From: Pleodorina starrii
Lineage: Eukaryota > Chlorophyta > Chlorophyceae > Chlamydomonadales > Volvocaceae
Direction: 5' to 3'
Assembly (NCBI GenBank): GCA_030267565.1
Contig: BRXU01000022.1
Span: forward strand, 1,570,001 to 1,634,000
Length of the DNA stretch: 64,000 nt
Within the stretch, counting starts at the first letter, position 1; each line of letters starts with the position of its first letter. The notes under the pieces were generated by a model, which saw only the letters and a list, made by a program, of their open reading frames with translations, did not search any database and was not told the DNA's origin. The translations under genes were made by a program, and so were the position numbers. Positions 58,526 through 64,000 of this stretch are shown piece by piece.

Positions 58526-60714
58526 ATACGCAAGCATATCGCGTCGCGAGCACAGTGACGCAGGGGATGATCTGAAGTGCGAACAGTGGCAATTAAGCTA
58601 TGCTTAATGAACTGAGTCGCTTGTGTTCAGAAGTAGTTGCGCCCGGTACAGTACGGTCTTGTCCGACCGCTGGCCAGGTGCGAGGCGGGGTTAGGCGATT
58701 GGGTGGCGCGAGGCGCCGCGTCTCTCATTCACCGTTGCCGCTGGTCCTCGGCCCGTCTCTCTTCGCCGACCGTAACCCCTCGTCGCCGGACATGGGCGCA
58801 ACGCGTCAACTGCCGGTTGCTGTCTTCAGCAGTGCATGTCAACCATGCGGCACTCGAAGAGGCACACGGCGTGGTTCGCATTGTACACTGCAATGCAACC
58901 CCACCCACCCACCTATCCACACAACGGCGTGGTCCGCATCGTACACTGCTATGCAACCACACCCACCCAACTGCAATGCAACCCCACCCACCGACCCCAC
59001 CCACCCAACGCGAGGGACCGTCTGTAAACCAACACTTACTGGGCTACATCGGCTACATAGTAACGTGCAAATCAATGAAACCCTCACCAACAAAGACAAT
59101 GCTGTATGCCTATGCGGAATACACGTGGCGGGTATGCGGTCTCCTTGACATGAGGTGTAGTGATGAATGGTGCAGGATCAGGCTCAGGAACACGCGCAAG
59201 CAAGTCCCAGCAGCACCGCGGCATGGATAGGCAACTGGATGGACATTAGCAGGGGATGCCAGCGAGCCACCTGGAGTACCCATAGAACTACTGCATTTCA
59301 TGTGTGTGTATGTGAGCGTGTTTGTTACATGGTTGGGGGTGCGTGGCCCTCTCAGGGACAAACAAGGGGGGTCGGCTTCCTTGAATGAAGCCGGAAAAAG
59401 GGCGGGGCCCCAGGGGGGCCGCGTGAAATCCGTACGGGTGGAGTTGAGTGCTAGGGACTTGTGCCGAACGGCTGGATGCACGCTGCCTAAGCGAGAACGC
59501 CTCTGGGGCTCTGACCGTCCTCATTTACCATATTTGCAGCGGGGGAAACGAACATCTAATTGTGTCTTTTCGTTCCTTCCTGGCGACGTTAGATTGTATT
59601 CCGACTTGTCTCACTTGCCTGGAAGCCGCATCTCGTAGCGAAGTCGTAAGGCTGCGCACGTCTGTCATTGGGGTAGGTGTACGACGGGCCGCTGCACGGC
59701 AACTGCAGGCGCGCGGGCGGGACCGGAGGCAGACAGGCAGCAGAGAGTAAGTATATATGTAGGCAGTAGGGATGTAGGTGACGTGGGTGATAAGTACTGA
59801 ACAGTCGCTTGACAGAGTGAGCGCGGCAACGGGAGTGACCAATAAATAAAGCCTGGATCGGAAAATAAGTAGTCGTGTTATTGTGTGATTGTGACGACCT
59901 AATTTGGCACAGCAGTACGGCCTTATTTCCAATAACACCATCATGTCTGTTGCTACGTGGAAGATCCGAATGTCAACAAGAGTACGTAATAATTATAAAT
60001 GTTGCACAAAAACTCCAAACTCGTCGCCTCTTCTGCTCGCGCCAGGCCGTTAATCCGTTTACTTTTTAACGGTGTGTAATGGCAGGACACGGGGCGGCCG
60101 GAGGGTTGTGTCTTAACACCTTAAGTGTGGTGTGTCGCGGGATCGCTCGGCGGGGCGTTCCACCTGCCTCGCAACGAACGTCGCGTGGCTGCCAAGGCTG
60201 TGCATGTGCCCTTGTTGTAAGGCCTGGCCAGGGTTGAGGCCTGGGAATGCGTGCAACATGCATGGTACGACACAATATGATGTAAGCCCTCTCGTTGCAA
60301 ACGGAACCAGCGGAACCAGCAGTCCCCCGTAGTTGTAGTGGTAGAAAGTGCACAGGCTCTTAAGACCCTGCAGCAGCGGGTCCTTCGGGGGTGCTGGCGA
60401 GCTGGCCAGCTGGGCATGTACTACTGCACAAAGGACCAGAGTGCGGGAAAGCCCGACCAAGCAGACAGACAGCTAGCACGGGGGTGCCGATTTTTGTCGC
60501 CCGACCTCCTGACCAGTGGCTCTGACACTCCGCAGGTCAGCCGTTGGCGGTTGATTCGTCCGTCGGGCAGCCATAATTTGGCGTGGGACGCCTTTATGTT
60601 TCCACCGATTTGTCACATGTATAATATATCGATAAGCGACAGCAATAACCGTTTTCAGCTCACATGATTCTCTGCTGTACGTCACAGTCATTTTGACAGT
60701 CCATTCCCTTTCAA
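58526..60714. other. Repeat-rich, no firm gene
   Basis: ACCCACCCA-type short tandem repeats with CACTGCAATGCAACC words near 58890-59010; partial family A copy from 59363. On the minus strand a 115-codon frame from 60460 starts MVGLSRTLVLCAVVHAQLA, signal-like, but has no other support. Confidence 0.4.
59363..59520 (+). mobile_element. Retroposon family A, 5' fragment
   Basis: CAAGGGG, GTCGGCTTCCTTGA, GCCGGAAAAAGGGCGGGGCC, then ATCCGTACGGGTGGAGTTGA. After about 59520 the match to other copies stops. It is closest to the fragment at 14.58 kb (GTGCTAGGGACTTG, GAACGCCTCTGGGG shared). Confidence 0.65.
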
Positions 60715-61933
60715 TTAATTATTGGGCGGGGCCCCAGCGCGAAGCGCCCAGGGGGGCCCCGCCCTGTAGGATTGCCCATGTCCGTGTCTGGGTTCTGGGT
60801 TCTGGGATCTATCTGGGATGGAAGTAATCGGACAAGTGCAGACTTTCGGCCAACGGAAAGGCTGCATAAGTAAAAGATTACATTCTTTATTGCACGGTAA
60901 ATTTATTATTGGAACCCACCATCGCATGAGTACAAACCAGTTTGGCAGTCTCCATGGACCGAGGCCGAGGTCAAACCATCACCTCTCGGCCTATAATTAA
61001 TTCCAGAAGATTCGTCGTTCCATAAGGTGGAATTCTGACATGACGGCGTGAAATGAATCTTCGTTTCGGAAACAAACTATGTTTGCATTGCGAACATTCT
61101 TCCCGCGACCACACCACAGCAGCTCTGCTAGCCGGTCCGATCGTCTTGACGCATATTGCTATTACAAAGGTGGCAAGGAGCAAACCATGAGGGGCAAACT
61201 GCTGGTTGTTGGACGCCAAGCCGCCGATGCACGCACGATGCAGCCCTATGCAGCGGTCTTCTGCGGGCCGCCCAACAAGTCCAGTCGGCAACCTAGGGGA
61301 TGGACTTCTACATTCCCTGTCCTAATGTTATAGCAGTCAAGCCTCCTCTACGGCGAATACCTCAGTAGCGAAGCCTGTGCACTCTCGTCGGCAACTGCAC
61401 GTCGTCGCTACCCTCGCAAACAGTTCCGCTGCGTGTCCTTCTGTTGGCAAGTCAGCCTGCGTGATGTGTAAATGATACACTCCATGTCTACTGTCAAGTA
61501 ACTTCAGCCAATGCGCTGGCCGGAAGAGTTGCACAGTGCCGAGACGGCGCGCGATGCTAAACATGGGTCGGATTGCTGAAGCCGAAGGCATTTCAGATAT
61601 AAAGCTCTGGCTACCTATCAGCAGGAATGTCGATGCGACACTCTCACAGTTGACGCCCTCGCCGCTCGCTTTGGAAATGCCGTATTTCGGTCGATGCGCA
61701 CATGCGCTCATGCACCCGACGGGATGACGCGCTTCGCGCGGCGCCGGCAGGCCTTGATAACGACTCGGCTAGCAGGCATTTCGGGAAAAAGCTCTGGCTG
61801 TCTATCAGCAGGAATGTCGACACTCTCACATTTCACGCCCTCGCCGCCCTAGCACTCAACTTAACCCGTACGGATTTAGTGGGGCCCCGCCCTTTTTCCG
61901 GCTTCAAGGAAGCCGACACCAACCCCTTGTTTA
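60715..61933 (-). mobile_element. Retroposon family A, long copy with target duplication
   Basis: About 1.2 kb, flanked by the 13-bp direct repeat CATTCCCTTTCAA at 60702-60714 and 61934-61946. Both ends match the 11.6-kb copy. About 550 bp near 61150-61720 are extra and include a duplicated stretch (AAGCTCTGGCTNNCTATCAG at about 61602 and 61790). A long target duplication and A-rich tail on the minus strand fit target-primed reverse transcription. Confidence 0.75.
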
Positions 61934-62315
61934 CATTCCCTTTCAACTCAAAACAGTCGCTTGAGCTCGGCTAAAATGCTGGGTTTCAGCATGCTGTTCA
62001 CTGGAAGGTCGCCACTTGCTACTGAGCACACAGTCAGACCGTACGGGGTCGGTTGGCCCCAGCCGCTCTGGTGATGAGGCCCTGGCCGACGCCCCAACAG
62101 CACCTATTGCCCTGATAACACTGCAATAGTGACTTGCCACCTTGCAAATTTGCTCTCGCTTTGGTGAATCTTGCCAAGCTCGCAGGCTCAGTCCTTCTTC
62201 GACGTCTTTATCCGCTGTGACTTTATTAACATGGCAGGCACTTGCCAGCAGTCAATGGAGCAGTCTTTCTTCCGTCCCGGCGGGTGAGTCTTTGCCTGCA
62301 CAATGCCGGCGAGAC
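61934..62315. other. No gene recognised
   Basis: Flank between the family A copy and the gag palindrome. From about 62190 the minus strand continues the gag C-terminal frame (to KTSKKD and stop). Confidence 0.4.
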
Positions 62316-62929
62316 TGCCCTCCGGGGTGCCCACCTTCGTGGTGCCAAGGTACCTGGGGCAGTGCTTCCACTCGTGCCCAAGCTGGTTGCACGAGAAGCA
62401 GGGCCGCATCTGACCGCGCGGCGGTGCCCCTGGGACGTTGGCCGGCGGCGATGGTGGCGCGGCTGGTAGCCGGGGTGGTTCGTACCGGGGCGGCGCGTAC
62501 ACTGGCTGTGGGAGGCGAGGCGGCGCCGCCGGTGGCGCTGCGAAGGCTGGCTGCAAAGGCACCGCCGCCGCGGCCCCCTGCGGGTAGGTTGCGGCCCTTC
62601 CCTGGGGGGAGCAGTGCCAGCACATACTGCCGCTGCGCCGGGGTGAAGTGCGCCAGCAGGCCCATGAGTAGGGCCTGCGCGTGGGGGTTCCCCGAGGTGA
62701 CGATGTTCATGACCTCCGAGTGCGGCATGACCGTGCGGCCCTTGACGACGATGTCCTGGGCCTCCTGGATCTGTACGGCGCTGTTTAAGCTGCTGACGGC
62801 GTCGGCCAGGTGCCGCTAAGCTCGCCAAGGTCGGGTTGCCGTCCAGCACGGAGTCCAACTCCCCCACCGGCTTGAAGGTCTGCTCCAGGAAGGACGCGGC
62901 GCTCGTGGGGAGGACCGCGGCCGCGGTCG
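62188..62929 (-). pseudogene. Retroelement gag, inverted arm
   Basis: Minus strand, read from the palindrome centre outward: FLEQTFKPVGELDSVLDGNP, then after a frameshift SAVQIQEAQDIVVKGRTVMP, MNIVTSGNPHAQALLMGLLA, a Pro-rich linker and a CCHC zinc knuckle (CFSCNQLGHEWKHC), ending in KKDCSIDCWQVP and a stop. This is the layout of an LTR-retroelement nucleocapsid region. The frameshift near 62815 is shared with the other arm, so it predates the duplication or was copied with it. Confidence 0.7.
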
Positions 62930-63541
62930 TGCCCAGGCGCCTGAGCCGGCCCCCAGCGGCGTCCGACCGCGGCCGTGTTCCTCCCCACGAGCGCCGCGTC
63001 CTTCCTGGAGCAGACCTTCAAGCCGGTGGGGGAGTTGGACTCCACGCTGGACGGCAACCCGACCTTGGCGAGCTTAGCGGCACCTGGCCGACGCCGTCAG
63101 CAGCTTAAACAGCGCCGTACAGATCCAGGAGGCCCAGGACATCGTCGTCAAGGGCCGCACGGTCATGCCGCACTCGGAGGTCATGAACATCGTCACCTCG
63201 GGGAACCCCCACGCGCAGGCCCTACTCATGGGCCTGCTGGCGCACTTCACCCCGGCGCAGCGGCAGTATGTGCTGGCACTGCTCCCCCCAGGGAAGGGCC
63301 GCAACCTACCCGCAGGGGGCCGCGGCGGCGGTGCCTTTGCAGCCAGCCTCACTTCCCACAACCAGTGTACGCGCCGCCCCGGTACGAACCACCCCGGCTA
63401 CCAGCCGCGCCACCGCCGCCGGCCACCGCCCCAGAGGCACCGCCGCGCGCACAGATGCGGCCCTGCTTCTCGTGCAACCAGCATGGGCACGAGTGGAAGC
63501 ACTGCCCCAGGTGCCTGGCGAGGGTGGGCACCCCGGAGGGC
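62316..63541. repeat. 1.2-kb gag palindrome with 34-bp spacer
   Basis: Arms 62316-62929 and 62964-63541 are reverse complements with few differences and some small indels. The spacer is 62930-62963. CGACCGCGGCC marks the inner edge. Confidence 0.9.
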
Positions 63542-63607
63542 ACCGCCGACTACCACGCCTTCCGTCACATGGCGGCGGCACAGAGGGCGCCGGCGCCGCC
63601 CCAGTAG
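62964..63607 (+). pseudogene. Retroelement gag, forward arm
   Basis: Plus-strand copy of the same gag: FLEQTFKPVGELDSTLDGNP, the same frameshift, MNIVTSGNPHAQALLMGLLA, AQRQYVLALLPPGKGR, and zinc knuckle CFSCNQHGHEWKHC, ending APAPPQ and stop at 63605. It lacks a stretch after FAASL that the other arm has, and its C-terminal end differs after GTPEG. No pol follows within the window. Confidence 0.7.
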
Positions 63608-64000
63608 GACGCCCGATCACCTCGGCTCCCGTCAGCCGCACCACCGGGCGTTCCGCCCGGGGGGTCGGGAGTCGAGAAGGCGGCAGTCCGAGAGCTCGAC
63701 GATACTGCGGCAGAAGGTGGGGTGCATTGGGTTAGGGAGTGTAGCTTGTTGGTAGTCCCCATCCGGGCCGGTGTTCAGTGCTCTAGCCCCTTGGGCAGCG
63801 GGGGAAACGAGTGCCTGGTTAACTAGCCGCGTTGTGTATTCCCGGGCGAGACTGGAAAGGGCACGGAAGGCGCCACCTCCCCTGCCCCTCGGGCAGTACG
63901 GCTGCTCCCTGCACTGTCCTTCCCTCCCTTGCCTCCATCCCCCTCGCCCCGTTACCCATTGCCGTTACTCACGCCCTTTCCTTTGCTTCTTTCCGATTCC
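63608..64000. other. 3' flank of the gag palindrome
   Basis: Contains GGGCGTTCCGCCCGGGG and CCCGGGCGAGACTGG. It could be the start of an LTR or further element sequence, but no second copy is present to test it. Confidence 0.3.

Noticed and set aside
60113..60460. 115-codon minus-strand frame with a signal-like start
   Set aside because: Single frame in a repeat-rich area, with two overlapping alternatives of similar length and no motif or splice support.

Overview
The window is nuclear DNA from a green alga, most likely a volvocine or other chlamydomonadalean species. The signs are GC-rich genes split by many short GT-AG introns, a secreted protein with a long Ser-Pro rod of the kind found in volvocine cell walls, plant-type proteins (a TPLATE-complex TML subunit, a GDSL esterase, an RlmN-like enzyme), a chromodomain Ty3/gypsy retrotransposon, and many dispersed repeats and microsatellites. 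I built the gene models by hand from splice sites and reading phase. In six genes the phases close exactly across every exon.

Layout. 1-254: last exon of an unknown gene. 254-6317: chromovirus LTR retrotransposon inserted at that gene's stop codon, with a 5-bp target duplication. It is dead: its 5' part is duplicated head-to-tail inverted, and pol carries two insertions and a frameshift. 6.3-10.5 kb: repeat-rich, only weak exon candidates. 10.5-22.7 kb: two divergent paralogous genes for secreted proteins of a family I do not recognise. The minus gene (4 exons, 323 aa) has a signal peptide, a two-part Cys-containing domain and a coiled coil. The plus gene (9 exons, 702 aa) has the same modules plus a Ser-Pro rod, a galactose-binding-like beta-sandwich domain and a Cys/Trp-rich tail. 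26.5-32.0 kb (minus): RlmN-type radical SAM enzyme, 8 exons, 510 aa. 32.3-38.6 kb (minus): TML-like muniscin, 11 exons, about 579 aa. 39.7-44.1 kb (plus): OTUD6-like deubiquitinase, 7 exons, 406 aa. 47.7-51.5 kb (minus): GDSL esterase, 10 exons, 338 aa. 52.4-55.2 kb (plus) and 57.1-58.1 kb (minus): two convergent unknown genes around a 178/166-bp satellite array, with copies of one dispersed repeat on both sides. 58.3-64.0 kb: retroposon copies and a 1.2-kb palindrome of a retroelement gag gene.

The four conserved housekeeping genes (rRNA/tRNA methylation, endocytosis, deubiquitination, lipid/ester hydrolysis) have no obvious joint pathway. The part most likely to be new biology is the divergent pair of modular secreted proteins. 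The two independent gag palindromes are the most striking structural feature, because a transcript through either would fold into long double-stranded RNA.
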